In this document: in pieces, positions 35,382-44,589 of the stretch
Layout: each line of letters opens with the position of its first letter
How positions within the stretch are numbered: the stretch's first letter is position 1
Assembly: GCA_000961575.1 (NCBI GenBank)
Contig: LADP01000031.1
Coordinates: 114,016 to 178,015 of the forward strand
DNA: 64,000 nucleotides
Direction of reading: 5' to 3'
DNA from: Peptococcaceae bacterium BRH_c8a
Lineage (GTDB): Bacteria > Bacillota > Desulfotomaculia > Desulfotomaculales > Desulfallaceae
Translations under genes and position numbers: made by a program
Notes under the pieces: generated by a model
The model's input: only the letters and a program-made list of their open reading frames with translations
Told to the model about the DNA's origin: nothing
Database searches by the model: none

Positions 35382-36868
35382 CTGGCACCCTCCCCGGTGG
35401 CTACTTTTTCCAGCACCGCCGCAGCCTCCTCCCGGTCGTCGAAGTGCAGGCGGCTATTGCCTACAATCTGGTAATCTTCGTGGCCCTTACCTGCTATGAC
35501 CACAACGTCGCCGGGCCCGGCAGTGCGGATGGCCCTGTCAATGGCTTGACGGCGATCTGGTATGACCACGTAGCTGGCTCCCGGCACTTTTTGTACACCG
35601 GGCATAATGTCTTCTATTATAAGTAACGGGTCTTCGGAACGCGGGTTGTCGGATGTAACCACCGCCAGGTGGCTGAGCCGGGCAGCAATCTCGCCCATCA
35701 GCGGGCGTTTGGATCGGTCACGATCCCCGCCGCAGCCGAAAACGGCAATAACCTTGCCCTCAGTAACTTCCCTGGCTGTAGACAGCACGTTTTCCAAGCC
35801 GTCAGGTGTATGGGCATAGTCCACCACTACCGCAAAATTCTGGCCCCGATCCACCAGCTCGAAACGACCCGGTACCCCGGGCACCCCTTCCAAGGCCTGT
35901 TTAATGGTAGCCAAGGGGATACCAGCGGCGGTTCCGGCGGCGATTGCCGCCAAAGAATTATAAACATTAAACCGGGCGGTCATTTTCAGTTTTAGAGGAA
36001 TGGTTGCCCCGTTTACCACTGCAGTATACGAAACACCCCGGGTGTTAATTCGCACATCCCTTGCCGACACGTCGGCGGGCCGGTTAATCCCGTAAGTAAT
36101 CACCGGAGCTGTGCAGGCAGCTATAATCCGTCCGGCCGCAGGGTCATCGACATTAACCACAGCCCGTTTGGGGCCGGTTTTAAAGGTATTGCGGCCCAGT
36201 TGGGTAAATAGGATTAGTTTGGCATCCAGGTATTCATCCATGCTGCCGTGGAAATCCAGGTGATCCTGGGTCAGATTGGTGAACACTGCCGTATCGAATT
36301 CGCACTGTTCCACCCGGTGCAGCGCCAGGGCATGGGAACTAACCTCCATGGCCACTGCCCCCACCCCCTCGGCAGCCATTTCGGCCAGCAGGTTTTGCAG
36401 ATCGGTGGATTCCGGAGTAGTATGTTCCACCGCCAGCACCCGGTCCCCAATGCGATTATGGATGGTTCCGATGAGGCCGGTTTTAAGCCCGTGCGCCCGG
36501 TAGATAGTTTCTATTAAGTTGGTTGTCGTAGTTTTGCCGTTGGTGCCTGTTACACCAACCATTTTCATCTTACGAGCAGGGTCGCCAAAAAAACGGGCGG
36601 ACAGCAACGGCAACAGCCGGCGTGTATCAGGCGCCATCAGCTTTACAGTGCCCCCGGGTACCGGTAGGTTCTGCTGCAAAACAACTACTGCGGCACCACG
36701 ATTTACCGCATCCTTTATATAAAGGTGGCCGTCTGTTTTATAACCCTCGATGGCCACAAATAAAAAACCCGGTCCAACCCGCCGCGAATCATAGGCAATG
36801 CCTGTCACAAACCGGTCTTCAACCGGCACTTCCAGCGGCAAACCATCCAACAGTTTCGACAACAGCAA
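35378..36868 (-). CDS. murE: UDP-MurNAc-dipeptide-meso-diaminopimelate ligase MurE
   Basis: About 496 aa from a TTG near 36868, which has GGGAGGG 8 nt upstream and aligns with the usual MurE start (LLSKLLDGLP); the frame is open to a GTG at 36916. FVTGIAYDSRRVGPGFLFVA, ATP loop GVTGTNGKTTTTNLIE and VVDYAHTPDGLENVL are present. SDNPRSEDP is the DNPR motif that selects meso-diaminopimelate, so the wall is of the A1-gamma type. Confidence 0.94.
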   Translation of the reverse strand: MLLSKLLDGLPLEVPVEDRFVTGIAYDSRRVGPGFLFVAIEGYKTDGHLYIKDAVNRGAAVVVLQQNLPVPGGTVKLMAPDTRRLLPLLSARFFGDPARKMKMVGVTGTNGKTTTTNLIETIYRAHGLKTGLIGTIHNRIGDRVLAVEHTTPESTDLQNLLAEMAAEGVGAVAMEVSSHALALHRVEQCEFDTAVFTNLTQDHLDFHGSMDEYLDAKLILFTQLGRNTFKTGPKRAVVNVDDPAAGRIIAACTAPVITYGINRPADVSARDVRINTRGVSYTAVVNGATIPLKLKMTARFNVYNSLAAIAAGTAAGIPLATIKQALEGVPGVPGRFELVDRGQNFAVVVDYAHTPDGLENVLSTAREVTEGKVIAVFGCGGDRDRSKRPLMGEIAARLSHLAVVTSDNPRSEDPLLIIEDIMPGVQKVPGASYVVIPDRRQAIDRAIRTAGPGDVVVIAGKGHEDYQIVGNSRLHFDDREEAAAVLEKVATGEGAR

Positions 36869-36935
36869 CCGGCAGTCCCTCCCTGTATTTATAATTATTA
36901 TTTCCATATTTAGCACATTTAACCTGAGACATAGA

Positions 36936-36975
36936 AAAACACTTTCGCCGGGTCGGTTTTTACCGGCCCGGCGAA
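36936..36975 (-). terminator. Hairpin between spoVD and murE
   Basis: 14-bp stem (36944-36957 with 36962-36975, one G-U pair) with loop TTTT on plus. On the minus strand it is followed by GTGTTTTT. It may partly terminate or stabilise the mRNA between spoVD and murE. Repeat A follows upstream at 37030. Confidence 0.5.
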
Positions 36976-37029
36976 CTGCCAGGAAGACGAAAGCATTTTT
37001 ATTTCTACTTAAGTAGTCAGTAGTCTTTA

Positions 37030-37085
37030 TGTCATTCTGAACGAAGTGAAGAATCTTAAAGATCCTTCGCTAACGCTCAGAATGA
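37030..37085. repeat. Dispersed palindromic repeat family A, copy 6
   Basis: ATGTCATTCTGAACGAAGTG ... TTCGCTAACGCTCAGAATGA in the spoVD-murE gap. The most regular copy and close to the likely consensus. Confidence 0.82.
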
Positions 37086-37104
37086 AAGCTTCGTCGGTTA
37101 ACTT

Positions 37105-39300
37105 TTAATGTATATCGGGGCTATTTATTATTTCCGGTGTTTGGGGTTCACCTGCTGCTGCCAAGAATGATTTCTCAGAGCCGTCCCCGGGGGGTTCGAA
37201 CACCACCCGCACCGGTGCGCCCCGCTTTACGGCTGCGCCGGCGTTATAACTTTGCCTTATGGCTACGCCGCTGCCCTCGGGAACCGGCCGCAGGCCGATT
37301 TCTTCAAGAATATAGCCTGCTTCCTTGATGGTTCTCCCCTGTAGATTCGGTACTATTACCGTACCACCACCGCTTCTGCTCGTGGCCGGTTCTAAATCTA
37401 ATATTACAGTGGTGTTTCCGTCAACAATAGCACCTGGTCCCGGCGTCTGCTGGCGCACCAAGTTACCTTCACCATGGGTGGTGCATTGCAATCCGGCAGC
37501 TTTAATGATTCGGCAGGCTTCATCAGCAGGATAGTTGACCACATCAGGTACGCTTACTTCAATGTGGGGCTCCACATATTCGTAGGGCCGCACTGGTTTT
37601 TCCAGTCCCGGGATTTCCGGCAACCGCATGTAGCGCAGGGTGTCCCGGGCGATGGCCTGGAATACCGGCGCCGCCACCAGGCCACCGTAATATACGCCTC
37701 CCTGGGGCTCGGCGATAACTACTAACATAACCATCTTAGGATCATCCGCCGGGGCAAACCCGGCAAAGGAAGCGACGTAACGACCGCTTACGTAACCACC
37801 GCTCTCACCCACCACCTGGGCGGTACCGGTTTTACCGCCCACCCGGTAACCTTCCACAAAAGCGTTACGGCCTGTACCGTTGGCGACCACGTTTTCCAAT
37901 AAGCCGCGTAACTGGCGGGCAGTGTCCTCAGCTATTACCTGGCGTACTTTTTCCGGTTTCATTGAAAATATAGTTTTGCCATTAGCACTGATTTCCTGTA
38001 CCAACTGCGGCTGCATCATTACGCCGTCATTAGCCACCGCTGCCACTGCGCTGATTAGCTGGATTGGAGTAACGGCAATGGATTGGCCCATGGAGATGGT
38101 GGCCAAGTTCAGGTTAGTGGCCTTATCTTCCGGGATTACGATACCGCCGGCTTCACCGGGAAGCTTGATGCCGGTTGTAGAACCGAAACCAAAAGCATCC
38201 AAATATTTATAATACCGTTTTATGCCTACATCAAGCCCCACTTCGATAAACCCGGGGTTACAGGAGTTTTGCACCACTTCCACGAAGGTTTGGCTGCCGT
38301 GGCCTCCAGCCTTATGGCAGCGGATAGTACGGTCGGCCACCTTAATATAACCGGGATCGAAAAACTGATCTTCGGGCTTAACCGCGTCTTCTTCCAGAGC
38401 CGCCGCGGCAGTAATGATTTTAAATGTTGAGCCGGGTTCATAATTGTACCAAATGGCCGGGTTTTTATCCCAGACTTCCCGGGGCTCATTGCTCCAGTCG
38501 TTGGGGTTGAAACTGGGCCGATTACCCATGGCCAGTATGCCGCCGGTTTCCGGATCCATAACAATGGCCAGGGCAAACTTGGGATTGTACTGGGTCACCA
38601 CGTTGTCCAGTTCCCGCTCGACAAAATACTGAATGGTTTCGTCTATTGTGAGTACCAGGTCATGGCCTTGTTTAGCCGGGATGTACTGGTGCAGAGCTTC
38701 GGGTACCGGGCGTCCGGCGGCGTCATGCTCAATCACTATCCGGCCCGGCTGTCCCCGCAGTTCTTCATCGTAACTTCTTTCAATACCAGTGAGACCCTGA
38801 TTGTCGACTCCGGCAAAACCCAGCACGTGGGGGGCTAGTCCGGGGTCTAGGTAGTGACGTTTGCTTTCCTCGACAAAACCGATACCATCAAGGTTAAGCG
38901 CCTTAATCATTGACGCGGTTTCATTGTCTACCTTGCGTTCAATCCATTCAAATGATGAGTGTTTATTTAGTTTTTCATATAACTTATCAGCATCCATTTC
39001 CAGAATGGGCGCTATCTTATCCGCCGCTGCCCGGGGGTCTTCCACCTGGCCCGGGGTGGCATAAATGGAATCCACGCTAATGCTGATGACTAATTCCTTA
39101 CCGTTGCGATCAAGTATGGAACCACGTTTGGCCTCCACCGGTATATCCCGCATGCGCACTTCCAGTGCTTTTTCCTGCAGTTCCTCGCCGTGGACAAACT
39201 GAACCCAGGCGAGCCGTCCCATTAGAAAAACGAAGGCCAGGCTGGCCAGGATAAAGGTCAATGTAAGACGTTTACGGACGGTCATGTTTGTTCCGTACAT
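37105..39300 (-). CDS. spoVD: Class B penicillin-binding protein SpoVD/PBP2 with PASTA domains
   Basis: 731 aa. One N-terminal membrane helix (LTLTFILASLAFVFLMGRL), then a dimerisation domain with RGSILDRNGKELVIS. Transpeptidase motifs: EPGSTFKI (Ser 291), NSCNPGF and GGKTGTAQ. Two PASTA repeats follow (about 573-700: VSVPDVVNYPADEACRIIKA and VIVPNLQGRTIKEAGYILEE). Length and PASTA content are those of SpoVD. It cross-links septal or cortex peptidoglycan with the SEDS partner encoded downstream. No separate FtsI-type gene is present in the cluster. Confidence 0.93.
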   Translation of the reverse strand: MYGTNMTVRKRLTLTFILASLAFVFLMGRLAWVQFVHGEELQEKALEVRMRDIPVEAKRGSILDRNGKELVISISVDSIYATPGQVEDPRAAADKIAPILEMDADKLYEKLNKHSSFEWIERKVDNETASMIKALNLDGIGFVEESKRHYLDPGLAPHVLGFAGVDNQGLTGIERSYDEELRGQPGRIVIEHDAAGRPVPEALHQYIPAKQGHDLVLTIDETIQYFVERELDNVVTQYNPKFALAIVMDPETGGILAMGNRPSFNPNDWSNEPREVWDKNPAIWYNYEPGSTFKIITAAAALEEDAVKPEDQFFDPGYIKVADRTIRCHKAGGHGSQTFVEVVQNSCNPGFIEVGLDVGIKRYYKYLDAFGFGSTTGIKLPGEAGGIVIPEDKATNLNLATISMGQSIAVTPIQLISAVAAVANDGVMMQPQLVQEISANGKTIFSMKPEKVRQVIAEDTARQLRGLLENVVANGTGRNAFVEGYRVGGKTGTAQVVGESGGYVSGRYVASFAGFAPADDPKMVMLVVIAEPQGGVYYGGLVAAPVFQAIARDTLRYMRLPEIPGLEKPVRPYEYVEPHIEVSVPDVVNYPADEACRIIKAAGLQCTTHGEGNLVRQQTPGPGAIVDGNTTVILDLEPATSRSGGGTVIVPNLQGRTIKEAGYILEEIGLRPVPEGSGVAIRQSYNAGAAVKRGAPVRVVFEPPGDGSEKSFLAAAGEPQTPEIINSPDIH

Positions 39301-39373
39301 CCGAGCCCCTCCAGACGGGCACTAATAAAGAAGACTTGTCGCACTTATTTCGAGCTTACAGGTTGTGCGAAGA

Positions 39374-39895
39374 TTAACCTGCGTTTATGCTGGCCTCCAG
39401 GTGGCCCACCATTTTGGTAAAAGCCCGAATGACCCAGTTTTGCTCACGTTTTTCCCCGGCTACCTGGCGGATTTCATGCTCAACTTCGGTGCCGTCTGTA
39501 CCGGCAACCGCAGACTGTACCGGCGGCACCACACTCTGCACCATGATGACCTGGTCGTTCTGCGGCTTTACCATGCCCAACCGGTTAACAGCCAGTACCT
39601 CCACATTTTCCAGGCTGGTAAACTGATTCACCCTGGTGTATAGGTCGTGGCTTTCTTTACGTAGTTGAACTAAATCGGTCTCGGTCTTATTCAACAAATA
39701 ACCGGTGGCCAACACCTGGGCAAAATAAAAGGCGATTAGCAAGCTGGAACAAAAGAACAGGCCCACCAGTGCCGTCAGCGCAAATTTATCTTTCCACTTC
39801 AGGGTGCGCCTGACCGGTTTACTTCGTGGCTGCTTCTTTTCCCCGGGTAATTCGGGCAAATTGTAATATTGCGGTTTTTCCCTCGCTACTATCAA
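39374..39895 (-). CDS. ftsL: Cell division protein FtsL-like
   Basis: 173 aa. A basic, proline-rich cytosolic tail (GEKKQPRSKPVRRTLKWKDK) leads into one membrane helix (about 41-66) and a short leucine-zipper-like extracellular part (LNKTETDLVQLRKESHDLYT) with a conserved-type VLAVNRLGMVKP. Start is TTG with GGGTGA upstream. The position between rsmH and spoVD is that of ftsL. The last 60 residues are longer than usual and not recognisable. Confidence 0.85.
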   Translation of the reverse strand: MIVAREKPQYYNLPELPGEKKQPRSKPVRRTLKWKDKFALTALVGLFFCSSLLIAFYFAQVLATGYLLNKTETDLVQLRKESHDLYTRVNQFTSLENVEVLAVNRLGMVKPQNDQVIMVQSVVPPVQSAVAGTDGTEVEHEIRQVAGEKREQNWVIRAFTKMVGHLEASINAG

Positions 39896-39898
39896 GAA

Positions 39899-40924
39899 TT
39901 ATTCACCCTTCCGGTTTTTTAGAACAGAGCCTGTTTTTTCCCCTACCCGTAGTTTGGCACTGCGCGCCCGGGGGTTTGCGGTCAATTCCCTCTCCCCGGC
40001 AGTCACGGGACGCCTGGTTACCAGCTTTAGTTCCGGCTTGAGGCCGCAGGCGCAGGGCAATTTGGGCGGGCACTGACACGGGTTGGCCAACGCTGCAAAA
40101 GTCTCTTTGGTAATTCTGTCTTCCAGCGAGTGAAACGAAATAACGCATATCCGGCCGCCCGGTTTCAATCGGGCTACCGCCTCCCGGAACGCTCCGGACA
40201 AAATACCCAGTTCGTTGTTCACCGCTATCCGCAGCGCCTGAAAGGTTCGCTTGGCCGGGTGCGGCCCCTCTCGCCTGGCTGCAGCAGGTATAGCCTGCTT
40301 AATTACTTCCACCAGTTCAAACGTGGTGTTTATGTCACGGGCCTCTCTGGCCCGAATTATGTACTTGGCTATTCTGGCCGCCCACCGTTCTTCCCCGTAT
40401 TCACGAATTACAGAGGCCAGTTCGGTTTCAGGCAGGCTGTTGACCAGATGTTTGGCGGTTACCGGGCCGGCGGGATCCATGCGCATATCCAGCGGCGCAT
40501 CGTGCATGTAGCTAAATCCCCGGGCGGGGTTGTCCAACTGGTATGAACTAACCCCCAGGTCGAACAAAAAACCGTCGATGGCATCAATATGCAACTCATC
40601 AAGAACTTTGGCCAAGCCGGCGAAGTTTGACCGCGCCAAGGTGAAGCGATCTGCAAAAGGTGCTAGATTTTCGGCAGCTGCCTGCAGCGCCTCGGGATCC
40701 TGATCCAGACCTACCAACTGCACATTAGAACCGGTATTTTCCAACAGCAGGCGGGCGTGTCCACCGCCGCCCACGGTGCAATCGACGAATATTCCCTTTA
40801 CACCTGGATTGAGCCCTTTTAACACTTCGGCCGGCAATACCGGCAGGTGAGCAAAGGGTATTTTTTTAGGGTCTGAATTATTAGAATTTTTAGTTTGATC
40901 AGAATAAGTAAGCACAGCTATCAA
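39899..40924 (-). CDS. rsmH: 16S rRNA (cytosine-1402-N4)-methyltransferase RsmH
   Basis: Up to 341 aa. SAM-binding [53 protein letters not shown] and [17 protein letters not shown] are diagnostic. The first 20 residues ([14 protein letters not shown]) are not conserved; a TTG at 40924 or GTG three codons later could be the start, with GGGGATGA upstream. It follows mraZ by about 11 bp. Confidence 0.95.
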   Translation of the reverse strand: MIAVLTYSDQTKNSNNSDPKKIPFAHLPVLPAEVLKGLNPGVKGIFVDCTVGGGGHARLLLENTGSNVQLVGLDQDPEALQAAAENLAPFADRFTLARSNFAGLAKVLDELHIDAIDGFLFDLGVSSYQLDNPARGFSYMHDAPLDMRMDPAGPVTAKHLVNSLPETELASVIREYGEERWAARIAKYIIRAREARDINTTFELVEVIKQAIPAAARREGPHPAKRTFQALRIAVNNELGILSGAFREAVARLKPGGRICVISFHSLEDRITKETFAALANPCQCPPKLPCACGLKPELKLVTRRPVTAGERELTANPRARSAKLRVGEKTGSVLKNRKGE

Positions 40925-40935
40925 TCATCCCCGGT

Positions 40936-41373
40936 TCAAAGTCCAAGGTCAAAATCAACAATCTTTTCAGCAATTTCTTCCACCGAAGAGGCTGATTCCG
41001 CGTTGTATTGCTCCCAGCGTGCCTGGGACCAAATCTCCACGCGACTGGAGACACCAATAACCACCACTTCTTTCTCCAAGGCGGCGTGCTCCCTTAGATT
41101 GGCGGGAATCAGAACCCGGCCCTGTTTATCTACTTCACATTCGGCGGCACCGGCAAAGAAAAACCTAACGAAGGCCCGGGCGTCAGCCCTTGTAAACGGC
41201 AGGGATCGCATCTTTTGCTCTAAGTTGGACCATTCCTGAGGGGGGTAGGCAAATAGACAGCCGTCCAAGCCCTTGGTCACAACGAACCGATCGCCCAGAC
41301 CTTCGCGGAAACGGGCTGGAATAATTAATCTTCCTTTTGTATCAATAGTATGTTGGTATTCACCCAAAAACAT
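40936..41373 (-). CDS. mraZ: Transcriptional regulator MraZ
   Basis: 145 aa from ATG 41373 ([20 protein letters not shown]), with GTGGGGTG upstream. Two SpoVT/AbrB-like DNA-binding repeats carry DTKGR and DKQGR motifs (the DxxxR signature). It is the first gene of the dcw cluster. In other bacteria MraZ binds direct repeats upstream of its own gene and represses the operon; the TTTACACCACTTTCCACCAC stretch at 41409-41428 contains short repeated CCACTT units that could be such sites (inference). Confidence 0.95.
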   Translation of the reverse strand: MFLGEYQHTIDTKGRLIIPARFREGLGDRFVVTKGLDGCLFAYPPQEWSNLEQKMRSLPFTRADARAFVRFFFAGAAECEVDKQGRVLIPANLREHAALEKEVVVIGVSSRVEIWSQARWEQYNAESASSVEEIAEKIVDFDLGL

Positions 41374-41482
41374 GCCGGGCACCCCACGGACTATTCATTA
41401 CTAACCACTTTACACCACTTTCCACCACTTATTCTATACTTATTTCCTAAATCCTTCAAGAGTTTTTAACTAACGGAAAAAA

Positions 41483-41518
41483 ATTTAAGCCGAAAGCTTA
41501 GTTGCTTTCGGCTTAAAT
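41483..41518 (-). terminator. Intrinsic terminator
   Basis: Perfect 15-bp stem (41483-41497 with 41504-41518, AAGCCGAAAGC core), loop TTAGTT. On the minus strand it is followed by a T-run. It ends the zinc-ribbon gene and insulates the dcw promoter. Confidence 0.85.
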
Positions 41519-41545
41519 ATGTTAGTTTATTAAGGTTGGAGTAAT

Positions 41546-41842
41546 TTATGAATCTATTCTGCGGTTATGAATACCACACATACGATCATTTTTAGGCTGC
41601 CCACCTGTTTTGCCACCACTCAACAGCACCAGTTTGCTTCGAACCCGTTCACTTATCTTTTCCCTGACGGAGCCAGCGCCCGAATAAACGGCACTGCCCG
41701 CGCTTTGCCTGTCTGCCATGTTACCGGCAGGTTCAGGCATAAAGATTGTAAGGTCGGCATTACAATAAGGGCATTCCCACTTGCCATGCGAAGCAGCGGA
41801 AAATGAATCCCCTTTGCAATAGGGACAGCTTTTCTTATACAT
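41546..41842 (-). CDS. Small zinc-ribbon protein of unknown function
   Basis: 98 aa. Two CPYC knuckles (residues 6-9 and 24-27, KSCPYCKGDSF and WECPYCNADL) form a probable four-Cys zinc ribbon. The rest is polar, low in hydrophobics and without recognised motifs. A small start region is followed by a terminator, supporting a real transcript. Function unknown. Confidence 0.6.
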   Translation of the reverse strand: MYKKSCPYCKGDSFSAASHGKWECPYCNADLTIFMPEPAGNMADRQSAGSAVYSGAGSVREKISERVRSKLVLLSGGKTGGQPKNDRMCGIHNRRIDS

Positions 41843-41963
41843 TGGAATAACTCCTCACTGTTAAAGGGTGTACAAATATTCTACCTGCCGGCAGGGATAG
41901 CTTGAAATCATCCGTTAGTATGATTTTTATCCATCGGCATGAGGAGTAGGCGGTTATTATATT

Positions 41964-42272
41964 TCAGATCATATAAGCCAAATATATAAACCTTGCGTGA
42001 AGCGCTGTGATTACAATGTAAATGAAAGCTATAAAACTCAAGCCGGTATTAACCAGTAGGGGTCTACTTTTTTCCAGGTAAAGCAGCACCATCAACAAGG
42101 CTAAGGTGTAACCGTTTTTAATAAGGAAGAAAAGGATCAGCGACTGGTTCAGCAGGGGGGCCAAGATGATATTCATTTCCAACAAATAGCCGGCTTGTAC
42201 CCCCCACCAGCTGAGCAAACAATCTATCACACACATAATGAAAATGAGGCCGGTTTTGTGAGCGGCCCTCAT
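41964..42272 (-). CDS. Small three-helix membrane protein (DUF5658-like)
   Basis: 102 aa from ATG 42272, with AGGAGGAA at a good distance. Three or four membrane segments, with TGLIFIMCVIDCLLSWWGVQ and a GYLLEMNIILAPLL motif resembling the 'E-x-NP' turn of DUF5658 proteins. The open frame extends 78 codons upstream to 42506 but runs through a terminator hairpin and a repeat and is not credible. Function unknown. Confidence 0.6.
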   Translation of the reverse strand: MRAAHKTGLIFIMCVIDCLLSWWGVQAGYLLEMNIILAPLLNQSLILFFLIKNGYTLALLMVLLYLEKSRPLLVNTGLSFIAFIYIVITALHARFIYLAYMI

Positions 42273-42432
42273 AACCATTCCTCCTGAAATGTTCCATATG
42301 TCAAACCCCGTGCAAATACTTAATCCTATGAAATATATTGCTCTATTTAACTGGTATATTATGGCAGCTACTTCTTTTAGTATATCATTCTGCCGGGTTA
42401 ATCTCTTCCTGCCCTGGTATGAATTTATCCAG

Positions 42433-42467
42433 AAACAAAAAAAACGTACCTTTCTACAGGTACGTTT
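42433..42467 (-). terminator. Intrinsic terminator after sortase gene
   Basis: Stem AAACGTACC (42442-42450) with GGTACGTTT (42459-42467). On the minus strand it is followed by a run of eight T. Confidence 0.8.
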
Positions 42468-42479
42468 AGATAAAATCGG

Positions 42480-42504
42480 GTAGGGGCACCCCTCGCGGGT
42501 GCCC
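42480..42504. repeat. Dispersed repeat family D, copy 2
   Basis: GTAGGGGCACCCCTCGCGGG then TGCCC, nearly the same as 22449-22475. It lies between the sortase stop and its terminator. Confidence 0.65.
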
Positions 42505-42524
42505 AAATGATAATGTGGGAGTTT

Positions 42525-43259
42525 TTACTTTGACAATTTAAGATCCTTATCCTGCCCGGGGCGGTCCGTGGTAAGAGCCGCCCTTACAACCAGGCGCTGA
42601 CTTGCACTGCCAGGCGGATGACATGTTGTCAGGGTAAGAACGGGGTAACTGGTTGGTTGTATAACACTCCAATCGTTATTGGCTATTGGGAATACACTTT
42701 CCACTGCATATGTAAATTTCCGGCCTTCAGATATTAATAAAATCCGGTCGTCAGCCCGAAGCCGATCCAAGTTACGGAACCAAGCGCCGTGCATGGTTCT
42801 GTGCCCCGCAATGCATGTGTTGCCCTGCCCGGGCAGGGCAGACTGCTCGTACCAACCGGGGCCCTTGGCTAAAACAACCTGGGTGGTGCCGCTAAGCACG
42901 GCCACCTTAAGGTTTAGGGCAGGTATTTCTAAAAGCGCACCGTTAAACTCTCCGCTTTCGGAAATTTCTCCGGGCGGTGCGCCTTCCGGTACCGGGCTTT
43001 CTACTTCACTATTTTGTTTACCGGCCTGGTCAGGTTCGTCTCCTTGCGTCTGATTGTCCTCACCTACATTCATGTTATGCTGTTCCAACGCCGCAACAAG
43101 CCGGTTTTGTTCATACCAGGCGTAAACATACGTAAAGAGGGGGTACAGCATTAGCAATACCCCTGCTGCAATAAGAACCAGGCTTAGTTTACTGCGCGTC
43201 CCCTGGTTGACTCTTTTTTTGATATGTTTACCGTTATTATTTCCGGTCATTTTCTTCAT
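42525..43259 (-). CDS. Sortase
   Basis: 244 aa. A basic N-terminus, one membrane helix (LSLVLIAAGVLLMLYPLFTY), an acidic linker (about 64-105) and a sortase beta-barrel. Catalytic residues are visible: His 153 in IAGHRTMHGAWF, Cys 213 in VLTLTTCHPPGS and Arg 222 in SQRLVVRA. The short TLTTC-type motif and HR context suggest class D/E/F rather than A. It cleaves LPxTG signals and joins proteins to peptidoglycan. Two candidate substrates, with LPHTG and LPFTG signals, are encoded immediately upstream, so this is a dedicated sortase. Confidence 0.9.
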   Translation of the reverse strand: MKKMTGNNNGKHIKKRVNQGTRSKLSLVLIAAGVLLMLYPLFTYVYAWYEQNRLVAALEQHNMNVGEDNQTQGDEPDQAGKQNSEVESPVPEGAPPGEISESGEFNGALLEIPALNLKVAVLSGTTQVVLAKGPGWYEQSALPGQGNTCIAGHRTMHGAWFRNLDRLRADDRILLISEGRKFTYAVESVFPIANNDWSVIQPTSYPVLTLTTCHPPGSASQRLVVRAALTTDRPGQDKDLKLSK

Positions 43260-43379
43260 CCCCGTACCATTCGCTTCCGGAGTTTAAAATGCCCAGGTTA
43301 TTCACCCGGGCATCCATTTTAATCAGGAATTTAACTTTGCTACCATTATAGCTTGTACACGGCAGGAACTCAACCGGTA

Positions 43380-44318
43380 TTAGGAACGGCGCCTCAACAT
43401 CGTTCCCAGGCCGGCCAGGGCCATACCCGCACTGATGAAAGCCATAGCGTTGCCGCCGGTATGTGGTAACGCAGGTGCTGCAACCGCAGGATCTGCGGAG
43501 ATTGTTGCCCCTTCAGGCTGAGGCCCGGACTGCGGAGCCGCAGCGGGAGCCATTGCTTGGTCAGCGGGGACGGTTAAGTTTTCATTAACTTGTATAGTGC
43601 TTCGCTCGGAACTACCTCTGTCGGTGCCACCGGAGTTGCCGCCGTTACCGGGGTTACCGCCGTTACCGGGGCCGCCTTCACCGGGGTTGCCGCCTTCACC
43701 GGGGTTGCCGCCTTCACCGGGGTTGCCGCCTTCACCGGGGTTACCGCCGTTACCGGGGTTACCGCCTTCACCGGGGTTGCCGCCGTCACCGGGGTTGCCG
43801 CCGTCACCGGGGTTGCCGCCGTTACCGGGGTTGCCGCCGTTACCGGGGTTGCCGCCGTTACCGGGGTTGCCGCCGTTACCGGGGTTGCCGCCGTTACCGG
43901 GGTTGCCGCCGTTACCGGGGTTGCCGCCGTTACCGGGGTTGCCGCCGTTACCGGGGTTGCCGCCGTTACCGGGGTTGCCGCCGTTACCGGGGTTGCCGCC
44001 GTTACCGGGGTTGCCGCCGTTACCGGGGTTGCCGCCGTTACCGGGGTTGCCGCCGTTACCGGGGTTGCCGCCGTTACCGGGGTTGCCGCCGTTACCGGGG
44101 TTGCCGCCGTCACCGGGGTTACCGCCGTTACCGCCAGGATTACCCTGGCCATTGTTTCCGGGGCCGTCTCCATTGTTATCATTACTTATGTTACTTTTAC
44201 CCCTATTCCCATTGCCGTCTTCGTTTATATCCACAGCCCAGGCAAGGTTTACAGAGAATACAAACAGCACAGCAATAAGCAAGACAATCAATTTAGATCT
44301 GCAAAGCATGATTTTCAA
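43380..44318 (-). CDS. LPHTG wall-anchored protein with GGNPGx repeat stalk
   Basis: 312 aa. Signal peptide (about 1-28, [20 protein letters not shown] then AV). A short Asn/Gly/Asp-rich part precedes 25 contiguous GGNPGx hexapeptides (residues 65-214; x mostly N, some D or E), then a linker and the sorting signal LPHTG (284-288), a hydrophobic helix and RRRS. The Gly/Asn/Pro stalk is probably flexible and extended; it lacks the Gly-X-Y period of collagen. Start is TTG with GGGGGA upstream. A c-di-GMP-I riboswitch lies in the 5' leader. Function could be adhesion or matrix scaffold (inference). Confidence 0.85.
   Translation of the reverse strand: MKIMLCRSKLIVLLIAVLFVFSVNLAWAVDINEDGNGNRGKSNISNDNNGDGPGNNGQGNPGGNGGNPGDGGNPGNGGNPGNGGNPGNGGNPGNGGNPGNGGNPGNGGNPGNGGNPGNGGNPGNGGNPGNGGNPGNGGNPGNGGNPGNGGNPGNGGNPGNGGNPGNGGNPGDGGNPGDGGNPGEGGNPGNGGNPGEGGNPGEGGNPGEGGNPGEGGPGNGGNPGNGGNSGGTDRGSSERSTIQVNENLTVPADQAMAPAAAPQSGPQPEGATISADPAVAAPALPHTGGNAMAFISAGMALAGLGTMLRRRS
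43677..44126. repeat. 18-bp tandem repeat array (25 units)
   Basis: 25 units of 18 bp (plus-strand unit CCGGGGTTGCCGCCGTTA), the central units identical at DNA level. It encodes GGNPGx repeats on the minus strand. Because the unit is a multiple of three and stop-free, several frames on both strands stay open across it. Confidence 0.95.
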
Positions 44319-44539
44319 TCTAATATCCCCCTTAAATTAAATTTAAGAGGGCCGGTTACACTACCAGCTCCGCACGGCCCAAGTGTCCAGTTACAGGCCG
44401 TGTTTCATGGCTTCCCTAGTGGTTCATGGTTACTGAATAAGCTCTAATCAACTAAATACTCCAGGCATCAACCTCGCGATCATTTTTTTAAAATCTAAAA
44501 CCCCCTTTCAGGCTTTTGATAATTTAGGATTATTAACGC

Positions 44540-44573
44540 AATAAAACCTTGTCCACCAGTGTCGGACAAGGTT
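44540..44573 (-). terminator. Riboswitch-linked terminator before the LPHTG gene
   Basis: 10-bp stem AACCTTGTCC (44545-44554) with GGACAAGGTT (44564-44573), followed on the minus strand by TTTTATT. It lies 17 nt downstream of the aptamer and 220 nt before the start codon, a typical expression platform. Confidence 0.8.
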
Positions 44574-44589
44574 CAAGAAACTCCTTATA

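Noticed and set aside
41964..42506. 180-aa version of the small membrane protein
   Set aside because: The first 78 codons cross a terminator hairpin and a dispersed repeat; the ATG at 42272 has the proper RBS.
43677..44126. CRISPR-like regular repeat array
   Set aside because: Units are contiguous 18-mers without unique spacers, and they encode a protein repeat.
43574..44447. Long open frames on both strands across the GGNPGN array (202 aa minus in another frame; 285 and 247 aa plus)
   Set aside because: They arise only because an 18-bp stop-free repeat stays open in several frames. Only the 312-aa frame has a signal peptide, RBS and LPxTG signal.
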